Assembly: GCF_042466685.1 (NCBI RefSeq) | Contig: NZ_CP170448.1 | Location: forward strand, 3,658,001 to 3,722,000 | DNA: 64,000 nt | Origin: Vreelandella sp042466685 | GTDB lineage: Bacteria; Pseudomonadota; Gammaproteobacteria; Pseudomonadales; Halomonadaceae | Direction: 5' to 3' | Shown: in pieces, positions 1 to 7,070 of the stretch | Position numbering within the stretch: position 1 is the first letter of the stretch | How the letters are laid out: the number at the start of each line of letters is the position of its first letter | Translations under genes and position numbers: made by a program | Notes under the pieces: generated by a model | Database searches by the model: none | Told to the model about the DNA's origin: nothing | Seen by the model: the letters and a program-made list of their open reading frames with translations, nothing else

Positions 1-193
1 TAATGCCAAACACATCCGCCAGTGCATCTTCGCGCAGCCGTGCGCCGGGCTTCAGCCGCTGCTCGACGATCGCATCGCTCACCGCACGGTAGATTGCCTC
101 GTGGCGCTCATCGCCCTCTTTGCTCTCTTTTTTACTCTCTTTGCCCTCTTTAACAGGAGCACGCCGCTTTTCCGGCGCCTGCGCATCACTCAT
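1..193 (-). CDS. GntR-family transcriptional regulator (N-terminal part, gene runs off the window)
   Basis: The minus strand opens with an ATG at 193 and stays open to the window edge, giving 64 residues. After a charged lysine/glutamate-rich leader comes a segment reading EAIYRAVSDAIVEQRLKPG, then RLREDALADVFGI. This is the start of a GntR-type winged helix (helix 1, the LxPG turn and the L-E-L-A-like helix). The C-terminal effector domain lies outside the window. It stands upstream of, and on the same strand as, puuD and uraH, so it may regulate urate catabolism; the 1964-1981 palindrome is a candidate operator. The family call is good; the ligand is unknown. Confidence 0.8.
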   Translation of the reverse strand, partial: MSDAQAPEKRRAPVKEGKESKKESKEGDERHEAIYRAVSDAIVEQRLKPGARLREDALADVFGI

Positions 194-220
194 AGCTATC
201 CTCTCAAGGCCTAAGGGTTT

Positions 221-346
221 GTACGAAAAGTCGGCGAGCGAAGACTAGACAAGGCAAAAATCGACGAGAAAGCGGAGTTTACGGGGTGTAAATGAGCATT
301 TCGAGGCGATTTTTAACGCAGTATTGTCGAGCGCAGGCAGTTTTCG
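221..346. repeat. Nested imperfect palindromic element downstream of puuD
   Basis: The 165-bp gap between puuD and the GntR gene holds nested inverted repeats: CGAAAA at 224-229 pairs with TTTTCG at 341-346, AAAAATCG at 256-263 pairs with CGATTTTT at 307-314, and an inner hairpin TTTAC-GGGGT-GTAAA sits at 278-292. CGAGCG occurs at 235-240 and again at 329-334. The whole could fold as one long bulged stem of about 125 nt. The layout resembles the intergenic repeat families of halomonads, but no second copy was seen in this window. It may also act as a transcript end for the puuD operon. Confidence 0.5.
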
Positions 347-358
347 TTCAAAGCCTGA

Positions 359-1561
359 TTACTCCTCCCAAGCGGCAATCATATCGCGCTCTTCATCGCT
401 CATGTTGGTCATATTGCCTAACGGCATATAGCGGCTGGCCACCACCTGCTGAATTTGTGCTTTATGGCCCAGAATCTCATCCCAATTCTCAAACGCAAAC
501 CCTGCGGGTGGCGCTGAGAAACCGGCATGTTCCGGGTTGCGTGCGTGGCACTGCACGCAGTGCTGCTCAATCAAACCGGTGATTTGTGCCTGGTCGGGCC
601 CTTGGGCGCCAGCATCACTACCTGTTGACGATGCACTCGGTGCAGCCACCCAAAACGCCAGCAGAATAAGCCCTACCCCAAAGGCTGGGTAGGCGGGCTG
701 GGTTTTGCCTGCGTGCATTAAAACAAAGAATTGTCGTATCAAGGCACCAGCAAAGATAAACAGTACCATCACCACCCAGGCAAGCTCGTGGGAGTAGATA
801 AACGAGTAGTGATTACTCACCATCAGCAAAACGACCGGCAGCGTGAAGTAGGTGTTATGCACCGAGCGCTGCTTGCCGCGCTTGCCATCCAGCAGGTTGG
901 GTGGATCGCCTGCTTTCATGGCTTTTACCATGCGGCGCTGACCGGGGATGATCCAGAAGAAGACGTTAGCCGACATCGCCGTCGCCATCACGGCGCCGGT
1001 GAGCAGAAACGCAGCGCGCCCGGTGAACATCTGCGTGCTTAGGTAGGCCACCACGACCATCATGACGGCAACTGCGATGCTGAGCAGGCCGTCGCGATCC
1101 ATATTGGGGCTAATGCGCTTGCACAGCTCGTTGTAAACCACCCAGCCGCCCAGCAGAAATGCCAGCGCCAGCAGGTTGGCCTGCCAGCCGGTCAGATTAG
1201 CGGCCCACTGCCACTCACTGTTGGGGTTTACCAGATAGAACCCCGGGTTGACCATGTAGAGAATCACAAACAGCGCGAAGCCGGAAAGCCAGGTGGTGTA
1301 GGCTTTCCAGAATGACCAGTGCAGGTCATTGGGCAGCTTGGCAGGCGCCGTGGCGTACTTCTGGTTGTGGTAGAAGCCGCCGCCATGCACCGACCACATT
1401 TCGCCAAACACGCCCTTCTCGCGGTCTTCCGCTGCCTTCGGCGAGCGCAGGCTATTGTCCAACATCACGAAATAGATCGACTCGCCGATCCAGGCGATGG
1501 CCGCAATGACATGCAGCCAGCGCAGCAGCAAATTAACAAAATCGATTAGATACGCTTGCAT
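359..1561 (-). CDS. puuD: Membrane-bound cytochrome c urate oxidase PuuD
   Basis: 400 residues. The first ~305 residues form about eight or nine hydrophobic helices (for example 10-35, 88-110, 126-145, 160-178, 183-205, 240-256, 262-282, 292-308) of the DUF989 urate-oxidase type. A C-terminal class I cytochrome c domain follows, with heme motif CVQCH at 335-339 and a likely axial Met near residue 380 (MPLG). Family members oxidise urate to 5-hydroxyisourate and pass electrons to the respiratory chain instead of making peroxide. The next gene, uraH, is 15 bp away upstream and takes the product, so the two are probably co-transcribed. ATG start at 1561, weakly preceded by GGGGA. Confidence 0.9.
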   Translation of the reverse strand: MQAYLIDFVNLLLRWLHVIAAIAWIGESIYFVMLDNSLRSPKAAEDREKGVFGEMWSVHGGGFYHNQKYATAPAKLPNDLHWSFWKAYTTWLSGFALFVILYMVNPGFYLVNPNSEWQWAANLTGWQANLLALAFLLGGWVVYNELCKRISPNMDRDGLLSIAVAVMMVVVAYLSTQMFTGRAAFLLTGAVMATAMSANVFFWIIPGQRRMVKAMKAGDPPNLLDGKRGKQRSVHNTYFTLPVVLLMVSNHYSFIYSHELAWVVMVLFIFAGALIRQFFVLMHAGKTQPAYPAFGVGLILLAFWVAAPSASSTGSDAGAQGPDQAQITGLIEQHCVQCHARNPEHAGFSAPPAGFAFENWDEILGHKAQIQQVVASRYMPLGNMTNMSDEERDMIAAWEE

Positions 1562-1576
1562 AACGGGAGTCCCCTA

Positions 1577-1930
1577 TCAGCTACCGCGGTAAGTTGAGTA
1601 GCCATAGGGCGAGAGGAGTAGCGGCACATGATAGTGCTGGCTGGCATCAGAGACGCCAAAACGCAGCGGTATAACGTCTAAAAAGCGCGGCTCGGCGGCT
1701 TCAACGCCTTGGGCACGCAGGTAGCCGCCAGCATGGAACAGCAGCTCATACTCCCCCGCGGTTAGCGCATCGCCCTCTAAAATAGGCGCATCGCAGCGGC
1801 CGTCGCTGTTAGTGACTACGGTACTGAGATGTTGGCGCTCATTACCGGTAAGGCGGAATACTTCGATAGTAATCCCCTGGCCTGGCTGACCTTTGGCGGT
1901 ATCCAGTACGTGGGTGGTTAAGCGTCCCAT
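1577..1930 (-). CDS. uraH: 5-hydroxyisourate hydrolase (transthyretin-like)
   Basis: Hydrolyses 5-hydroxyisourate to OHCU in the urate pathway. The 117-residue product has the family hallmarks: N-terminal TTHVLDTAKGQP with the catalytic histidine, a central RxxxDVIPLRF-like strand, and the C-terminal tetrapeptide YRGS. The ATG at 1930 is chosen over the GTG at 1936 because AAGGAG lies at the right distance (5 nt) from it and directly abuts the GTG. It lies directly upstream of puuD on the same strand and is divergent from uraD across an operator-like palindrome. Confidence 0.95.
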   Translation of the reverse strand: MGRLTTHVLDTAKGQPGQGITIEVFRLTGNERQHLSTVVTNSDGRCDAPILEGDALTAGEYELLFHAGGYLRAQGVEAAEPRFLDVIPLRFGVSDASQHYHVPLLLSPYGYSTYRGS

Positions 1931-1963
1931 AGCCACTCCTTATTGATAGCGTTGTCTGCATTA

Positions 1964-1981
1964 TTTGACCAATTGGTCAAA
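1964..1981. promoter_or_regulatory. 18-bp perfect palindrome, probable operator of the urate genes
   Basis: TTTGACCAATTGGTCAAA is a perfect 18-bp palindrome lying between the divergent uraH (start 1930) and uraD (start 2077). The TGACC/GGTCA arms fit a homodimeric GntR-type repressor. The partial GntR gene at 1-193 is the nearest candidate ligand-responsive protein. No promoter hexamers could be assigned confidently around it. Confidence 0.65.
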
Positions 1982-2076
1982 GAGTACCTTTGATGCTATT
2001 TGTTGTATACAGTAATTCCATCCTCGTACATTGTGAATCAACGACGCTTTAACATTGCCCGCTTTGGAGAGTGCCA

Positions 2077-2616
2077 GTGCCAACATCACAGCCGTTACTG
2101 CTTTCACCCGCGCCCAGTAAGTGCAGCCTTGAAATGCTTACCCATCACTATGGGGATGTGTATGAGCATTCGCCCTGGGTGGCCGAAGCCGCTTGGCAGC
2201 ACGGTCTTAATGAGGCTCACGATAGTCCCGATGCACTGGCTGAGCTTATGGGGCTTATGTTGCAGCAGGCGAGCAGCGAACAGCAAATCAGAGTGATTCA
2301 AGCCCACCCTGACCTGGCGGGCAAAGCGGCTATGGCGGGTGAACTCACTCAAGACTCAACCAGTGAACAGGTAGGCGCCGGGCTCGACCAGTGCAGCCCC
2401 GAGGAGTTTGCGCGCTTTGAGGCGCTTAATACGGCGTACAAGGAGAAATTTGGCTTCCCCTTTGTCATTGCCGTTAAAGGATTGGATCGGCATGCCATAT
2501 TAGCGGCTTTCGAGGAGCGCCTGAACAACGATGGGGCCACCGAACGGCAAACGGCTATTGAGCAGATCATCCGTATTGCACGTTTTCGCTTAATTGACCG
2601 GGCGACAAAATCCTAG
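2077..2616 (+). CDS. uraD: 2-oxo-4-hydroxy-4-carboxy-5-ureidoimidazoline (OHCU) decarboxylase
   Basis: Decarboxylates OHCU to S-(+)-allantoin, the step after UraH. The product has about 179 residues from the GTG at 2077. That codon is preferred to the in-frame GTG at 2071 because GGAG at 2066-2069 is 7 nt from it and only 1 nt from 2071. Family motifs seen are AHPDLAGK with the catalytic His (residue 77 here), a TSEQxGAGLD segment, and EKFGFPFVIAVKG. It is divergent from puuD-uraH. Nothing for allantoin breakdown follows; a group II intron occupies the downstream flank. Confidence 0.93.
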   Translation: MPTSQPLLLSPAPSKCSLEMLTHHYGDVYEHSPWVAEAAWQHGLNEAHDSPDALAELMGLMLQQASSEQQIRVIQAHPDLAGKAAMAGELTQDSTSEQVGAGLDQCSPEEFARFEALNTAYKEKFGFPFVIAVKGLDRHAILAAFEERLNNDGATERQTAIEQIIRIARFRLIDRATKS

Positions 2617-2664
2617 TTTTAATGCAACGTTTTAAACACCACAGGATAAACACTCATTTTTGTA

Positions 2665-4589
2665 ATCGAGTAGGAAGGGGAGTCGCCTCCCCTGTCCTCT
2701 CACACCACCGGGCATACGGTTCCGTACCACGGCGGTTCATGCAGAACGTTTAAGCCATCTTACCGTATCCAGTACCGAGATCAGTCCCTGGTCATAAAAC
2801 CATTTCCTCGGCAGGGCCTGATTCATGTGCGAAGCCCCGGCATTCCACCAGGGGCCTCGACCGTTCCCCGCCGATTTCCAGGCGCGGTGCCCGTCTAGGC
2901 CTAGCCCTCGCAGCTTCCGACGCCGAGTCGATGGGCGTTTCCATTGTCGCCAGATCAGGCCGCGTAAGCGCCGGCGTATCCATTGATCCAGTGCTTCCAA
3001 GGGGCGTTTCACATCAACAAGATTGAAGTAGTTAGCCCATCCTCGTAGGACTGGCCTCAACCCTTCGATTACCCGTTGGATGTTACGCCCCCTGCCACGT
3101 TTCAGGATCTCACGGACACGCTGCATCATGCGTGTCAGGCTTGTCTTGGCGAGCGTCAGTTTCGACTGCTTGTGCCGAGTGAGGCTGTAGCCCAGGTATC
3201 CGCGTAGCCATGGCCGATCCACCGCACTTTTACGGCGATTGACCGTCAGCCGAAGTGAGCTCTCGAGATACTCACTCAAGCTGCCCATGACCCGCTCGCC
3301 TGCTCGTCGGCTCCGTACATAGATTTGTACATCGTCGGCGTAGCGGCAGAAGCGGTGGCCTCGGCGTTCCAACGCCTTGTCCATGTCGTCCAGCAGGATG
3401 TTCGCCAGTAGCGGGCTGAGGGGCCCGCCTTGGGGTGTCCCCCGCCGCCTCGGCGTGGGCAAGCCATGCTGGAACATACCCGCCTCCAGATAGCGACGGA
3501 TCAAACGCAGTACACGCTTGTCGTCAACGCGCCGCGCGACCCGTGCCATCAGCAGGTCGTGATTCACTCGGTCGAAGAAGGCTTCCAGGTCAAGATCGAC
3601 CACCCAGCGGTGACCGGCGGTGACGTGGGCCTTCATGGCCGAGACGGCCTGCTTGGCGCTCCGCTTGGGGCGGTAGCCGTAACTCGACTCGGAGAAGCCC
3701 GGGTCGAAGATCGGCATCAGTACCTGGGACAGCGCTTGCTGGATTAGGCGGTCGGTAACCGTGGGAATACCGAGCTGCCGCGTCCCACCCTTGGGCTTAG
3801 GGATCGTGGTTGCTCGGATCGGGCTGGGGTGGTACTGATCGGCCAGCAGCCGCTCGCGCAGCGTTGGCCAGTACGTCTTTAGGTGGTCGGCTAGCTGATA
3901 CACCATCATGCCATCGACACCCGGTGCGCCTTTGTTGGCAACCACCCGACGGTAAGCTCGCTCCATGTTTTCCGGGTCAACGACCCGTTCCATGAGCGAG
4001 GTTGGCTCCGCTTTCGTCCACGATAACGACGCCGGGCTCGTCTCGACGCTCACCGGCTGGGACTCGGAGTACTGCCCCTGCCCCTCTGGGTGAGTGACGG
4101 TATTCGCGTCATGGTCTGTCTTCATGATCGATCCTCGAGACGTTATCGCCTACTCGCGGTTCTTCATGTTCGGCCCTTGGTGCCGTGGTGAACCGGCACT
4201 TACTATGGCCTCGGCTGACGTCTGGTGATCCATCCCGTCGCCTCTCGACGCCGGTAGCACCGTGGCAGACCACCAGACCTCCCAGGGTAAGACGCGCGAC
4301 CTTCCCGCTTATGCCTGTCGGATTTACGTCATGGCGTTCCGTGCAAGTATCGGGCTTTGGTGAGTGTAGCCACCTTACCCCGCCATGACGCCTCGTATCC
4401 GCTTCCTGTTCGTCAGGCCAGCGTTTTGCCTCGGGCTGCCTTTGGATTCCCCCTCGCGAGGGACACCCTTGCCGTCGGCTAGCACTTCCCCTTGCCGGGC
4501 GTGCAGGGGACTTTCACCCCCAAGTCATCCTGAAGCACCACCCCCAGGAACAGCGCCGGTCAAGGCGCTGCGCGCCATGCCTGGCGCAC
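2665..4589 (-). mobile_element. Group IIC intron, copy 1 (complete ribozyme plus maturase)
   Basis: 1,925 bp on the minus strand, bounded by comparison with the second copy at 25861-27785. The 5' end reads GTGCGCC (4589 downward). The 3' end ends CTACTCGAT at 2665, preceded by a small hairpin (domain VI, about 2668-2696) and a domain V-like stem (about 2697-2738; AACCGCC paired with GGTGGT). The coding part is 2737-4125. The 5' exon is the phasin terminator hairpin plus TTTTTGTA, the classical target of bacterial class C introns. The sequence shared with copy 2 ends at these boundaries give or take a few identical exon bases. Confidence 0.9.
2737..4125 (-). CDS. ltrA: Group II intron reverse transcriptase/maturase, copy 1
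   Basis: 462 residues encoded inside the intron. The reverse-transcriptase domain covers about 55-300, with RT blocks visible: KGAPGVDG (65-72), IPKPKGGTRQLGIPTVTDR, SSYGYRPKRSA, DLDLEAFFD, GTPQGGPLSPLLAN and the catalytic YADD at 262-265. Maturase domain X follows (about 300-380), including WANYFN. There is no HNH endonuclease, which fits class C introns. It splices the intron RNA and primes retrohoming. The protein is identical to the copy at 25933-27321. The ~30 N-terminal residues before the RT domain are not conserved family sequence as far as I can tell. Confidence 0.96.
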   Translation of the reverse strand: MKTDHDANTVTHPEGQGQYSESQPVSVETSPASLSWTKAEPTSLMERVVDPENMERAYRRVVANKGAPGVDGMMVYQLADHLKTYWPTLRERLLADQYHPSPIRATTIPKPKGGTRQLGIPTVTDRLIQQALSQVLMPIFDPGFSESSYGYRPKRSAKQAVSAMKAHVTAGHRWVVDLDLEAFFDRVNHDLLMARVARRVDDKRVLRLIRRYLEAGMFQHGLPTPRRRGTPQGGPLSPLLANILLDDMDKALERRGHRFCRYADDVQIYVRSRRAGERVMGSLSEYLESSLRLTVNRRKSAVDRPWLRGYLGYSLTRHKQSKLTLAKTSLTRMMQRVREILKRGRGRNIQRVIEGLRPVLRGWANYFNLVDVKRPLEALDQWIRRRLRGLIWRQWKRPSTRRRKLRGLGLDGHRAWKSAGNGRGPWWNAGASHMNQALPRKWFYDQGLISVLDTVRWLKRSA

Positions 4590-4592
4590 TAC

Positions 4593-4622
4593 AAAAACGC
4601 CGCGTCCCTTGGGGCGCGGCGC
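4593..4622 (-). terminator. Rho-independent terminator of the phasin gene, used as intron target
   Basis: On the minus strand a GC-rich hairpin (CGCCGCG arm paired with CGCGGCG, with a 4-bp inner extension and a TT loop) is followed by TTTTT. Two bases later the intron 5' end begins. It lies 39 bp past the phasin stop codon. Confidence 0.9.
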
Positions 4623-4660
4623 TGTTAAGCGGTATTACTTTTCGACGACTGCCTATTCGA

Positions 4661-5020
4661 TTACTGCTTGGCAGTCTCTACCGCTTTCTTAGTGGTTTCT
4701 TCTGCTTGCTTCTGGCTATCTTCAGCAAAACTTTTGCTGATAGAGGTGACTTTTTCCGTGTCGCCTTTTACGCGCTCCATGAAATCGCTCGCCGTTTTCT
4801 GCTGGCTTTCCAGAGCCTTTTTGAAGCTGTCGGGGTCTTTTACGTCAAGCCAGGTGCGCGCTTGCGCAATCGCCATATCCGAGTAGGCACGGGCGGCATC
4901 CATCTGGGCACTGAACAGCTGGTCATAATAATCCAGCGCGGTCAGTGTGTAAGAGCGCATCGGTGAAACAAAAACGGACTCGAGCTGCTGCGTGGTTTTA
5001 TCAGTTGCTTTATTCATCAT
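4661..5020 (-). CDS. Phasin family protein
   Basis: 119 residues, mostly one long amphipathic helix with many Ala, Gln, Lys and Glu. Segments such as YYDQLFSAQMDAARAYSDMA and a heptad-like C-terminal half match small phasins that coat polyhydroxyalkanoate granules. PHA storage is typical of Halomonas. The start is at tandem ATG codons (5020 and 5017) behind GGAGG at 5024-5028. It is monocistronic, with its own terminator. No other pha gene is nearby, so the granule role rests on family resemblance only. Confidence 0.75.
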   Translation of the reverse strand: MMNKATDKTTQQLESVFVSPMRSYTLTALDYYDQLFSAQMDAARAYSDMAIAQARTWLDVKDPDSFKKALESQQKTASDFMERVKGDTEKVTSISKSFAEDSQKQAEETTKKAVETAKQ

Positions 5021-5195
5021 TATACCTCCAAGAGTGAGCTAGCACATAAACGCGCCTGATTAGGCGGTTCTTACTCAGGTTTTGCCTTTGCTGTCTTTAA
5101 AGCTAGCAGTGCTTTTTGTGCAGCGCAACATGATTTTCCCTCATGCTGCGCATGCTCACTCGCAGATCAAGAATAAGGCTGACGGTAGCCGACTA

Positions 5196-5885
5196 CTAGC
5201 GGTTACCGAACAAGTGCTTACGCGCCTGCTCGTCCATTTCCACCCCTGCCTGGGGGTTAACGTCTTCGACCAATGCGTAAGCCCGGCGCACCGCAGGGCG
5301 TGCTTTGATCATCTCGAACCAGCGCTCTAGGTCGGGGAATTCCTCTATCGTTTGACGCTGCTTTTCCCAAGGCACAATCCAGGGGTAGATCGCCATATCG
5401 GCAATCGAGTATTCGTCGCCTCCCACATAGGTGTGGTGCGCCAGCCGTTGGTCTAACACGCTGTAAAGCCGGTTGGTTTCACGCACGTAGCGCTCAATGG
5501 CGTACTCGATCTTTTGCGGTGCATAGTGACAAAAATGGTGGTTTTGGCCTGCCATCGGCCCTAATCCGCCCATTTGCCAATGCAGCCACTGCAATACGAT
5601 ATAGCGCTCACGGCCTGCAGCGGGTAAGAAGAGGCCGCTCTTGTCGGCCAAATACTCAAGGATTGCGCCCGACTCAAACATCGACAGCGGCTGGCCGCCA
5701 TCCTGCGGGGCGTGGTCGACAATGGCGGGAATGCGGTTATTGGGGGCGATAGTGAGAAACTCAGGATCGAACTGCTCGCCTCGGCCAATGTTAATCGGCT
5801 TCACTCGGTACGCCAGCTTGGCTTCTTCGAGCATAATGGAGATTTTATGGCCGTTAGGTGTTGTCCAGTAGTACAGGTCAATCAT
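5196..5885 (-). CDS. Glutathione S-transferase, YfcG/Nu-class-like disulfide reductase
   Basis: 229 residues from the ATG at 5885. GGAG lies 6 nt upstream of it, whereas it abuts the upstream ATG. The N-terminal thioredoxin-fold part starts IDLYYWTTPNGHKISIMLEE and contains NNRIPAIVDH and the glutathione-binding ESGAILEYLA. The all-helical C-terminal domain contains YSIADMAIYPW. The TxxGxK region and the long loop with PxDGGQPLSMFESG resemble E. coli YfcG/YghU, which use glutathione for disulfide-bond reduction. A second GST gene lies 114 bp upstream on the same strand but is a different subfamily. Confidence 0.88.
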   Translation of the reverse strand: MIDLYYWTTPNGHKISIMLEEAKLAYRVKPINIGRGEQFDPEFLTIAPNNRIPAIVDHAPQDGGQPLSMFESGAILEYLADKSGLFLPAAGRERYIVLQWLHWQMGGLGPMAGQNHHFCHYAPQKIEYAIERYVRETNRLYSVLDQRLAHHTYVGGDEYSIADMAIYPWIVPWEKQRQTIEEFPDLERWFEMIKARPAVRRAYALVEDVNPQAGVEMDEQARKHLFGNR

Positions 5886-5999
5886 TGCCATCTCCTTGAC
5901 GAAAGCGTTGTTACTCTCACGATGAGACTATCACGCTTTCAAATTTATCAGGCGGTACGTTAGCGTACCGCCGCTGTTAGCTATATCACGTCGTTGACA

Positions 6000-6692
6000 C
6001 TATATATCACGCACCGTCAGAGCATTCGCGGCCGCGCCATCATGAACGCTGAGCATGCGCTTAAACCACTCATCCACTGGGTCGCCAGGTTCGACAAGTT
6101 GCTGTGTCGACACGACATACGCCCACATCATGCTGCCAAACAGCAGGTAGTCTGAGCCACTGGGAGAATCACCGTCTAAAAATGCGCTTTCCCGCAGCAT
6201 GTCACGCAACGGTGCCAGCACCTGTTTAAGCTGCTGCTTACCCTGCTCGGGCTGATGGAACTCTTCCAGCGTGCAGCCAAACCTCGCCTCGCGGGTTTCA
6301 CGGAAATAGGCGCGGTCATCGGGATGGACGGCGGCGAATAAGTCCATGGCAATAGTGCGGAATAGCGCAGGATTGACGCTGCGTTCTACAAAGTATTTGA
6401 ACATTAATACCCGCTGATAGCTGACGCCCTCCCCCAGTACGGGCGCCTCGGGATACGCCTTATCCAGGTAGCGCATGATCTCAAAACTGTCGGTCACCAC
6501 CTGATCGCCGTCGCAAAGTACCGGCACTTTGTCGTAGTCAGCGAATTCCAGCGCTTGTTTGTCAAGAAAGCGCCATGCCACGGTGGTGTATTCCAGCCCT
6601 TTATGGGCAAGCGCCATGCGTACGCGCCAGCAGTAAGGTGAGAAACGTAGCCGTTCGTCCCGGCCGCATAGATCATAAAGAGTAATTGCCAC
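6000..6692 (-). CDS. Glutathione S-transferase-like protein with N-terminal thioredoxin fold
   Basis: About 230 residues. The GTG at 6692 is chosen because GGAGG at 6701-6705 is 8 nt from it, while the ATG at 6698 is only 2 nt away. The start reads AITLYDLCGRDERLRFSPYCWRVRMALAHKGLEY, the glutaredoxin-like N terminus of the GST family (S-P-x-C at the active-site position). KVPVLCDG and DSFEIMRYLDKAYPE follow, the latter with the glutathione-contacting D-S. The C-terminal helical domain is less typical (SDYLLFGSMMWAYVV). The substrate is unknown. Confidence 0.8.
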   Translation of the reverse strand: MAITLYDLCGRDERLRFSPYCWRVRMALAHKGLEYTTVAWRFLDKQALEFADYDKVPVLCDGDQVVTDSFEIMRYLDKAYPEAPVLGEGVSYQRVLMFKYFVERSVNPALFRTIAMDLFAAVHPDDRAYFRETREARFGCTLEEFHQPEQGKQQLKQVLAPLRDMLRESAFLDGDSPSGSDYLLFGSMMWAYVVSTQQLVEPGDPVDEWFKRMLSVHDGAAANALTVRDI

Positions 6693-6719
6693 TGCCATAA
6701 CCTCCGTGTGGTTGATCAT

Positions 6720-7070
6720 AATGCGTAAAAAGCACTTCAGTTAGTAACAATGAGCGTAAGCCTGCTACGACGCAACTAGCGAGCGCTGTACTTATCCAGC
6801 CAATGGCAACTGTACTGTCTATTAGTCTAATGGCTCCGCTTGCTAGCACTCCTACCTACCTGAATAAAAATTATTTAAAAACAAGTAACTAGAAAAACAA
6901 AATCCGTATAAAGCGGCATTCTTAATAGGCACAAAACTGGTAAGACCAATTTTCCAATGTAGTCATATGGTTAACCTAACCGTATCTTTCACCTACATCC
7001 GACTGGTGGCACAACTGCCAGACGGTTATTGCGGAGCATACCAAATCAATAACAAGGGGCAGTTCCTTCC
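6720..7070. other. Non-coding promoter region of the lactate/glycolate permease
   Basis: 351 bp without a credible ORF. It is AT-rich around 6850-6960 and contains the GlcC-type operator at 6936-6950 and a second dyad GGTTA-ACC-TAACC at 6969-6981. Nothing else was recognised. Confidence 0.6.
6936..6950. promoter_or_regulatory. GlcC/FadR-type operator upstream of the permease
   Basis: ACTGGTAAGACCAAT matches the FCD-GntR consensus TGGT-N3-ACCA. It is identical outside the 3-nt centre to the site at 21265-21279 between glcC and glcD. It lies about 120 bp upstream of the permease start. Confidence 0.75.

Noticed and set aside
731..1042. Open frame on the plus strand inside puuD
   Set aside because: It is antisense to a well-conserved membrane protein, has no ribosome site and no family features. 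The same applies to other long antisense frames, for example within acs (53655-54641), aceE (63006-63947) and the crotonase gene (14964-15860).
2737..4125. Diversity-generating retroelement or retron reverse transcriptase
   Set aside because: The protein has a maturase domain X, the flanks form a group II ribozyme end (domain V/VI-like hairpins, GTGCG start and AT end), and a second identical copy exists at another terminator.
5021..5195. Possible small gene between the phasin and the first GST gene
   Set aside because: The only plus-strand frame runs into the GST coding sequence in antisense and lacks a ribosome site.
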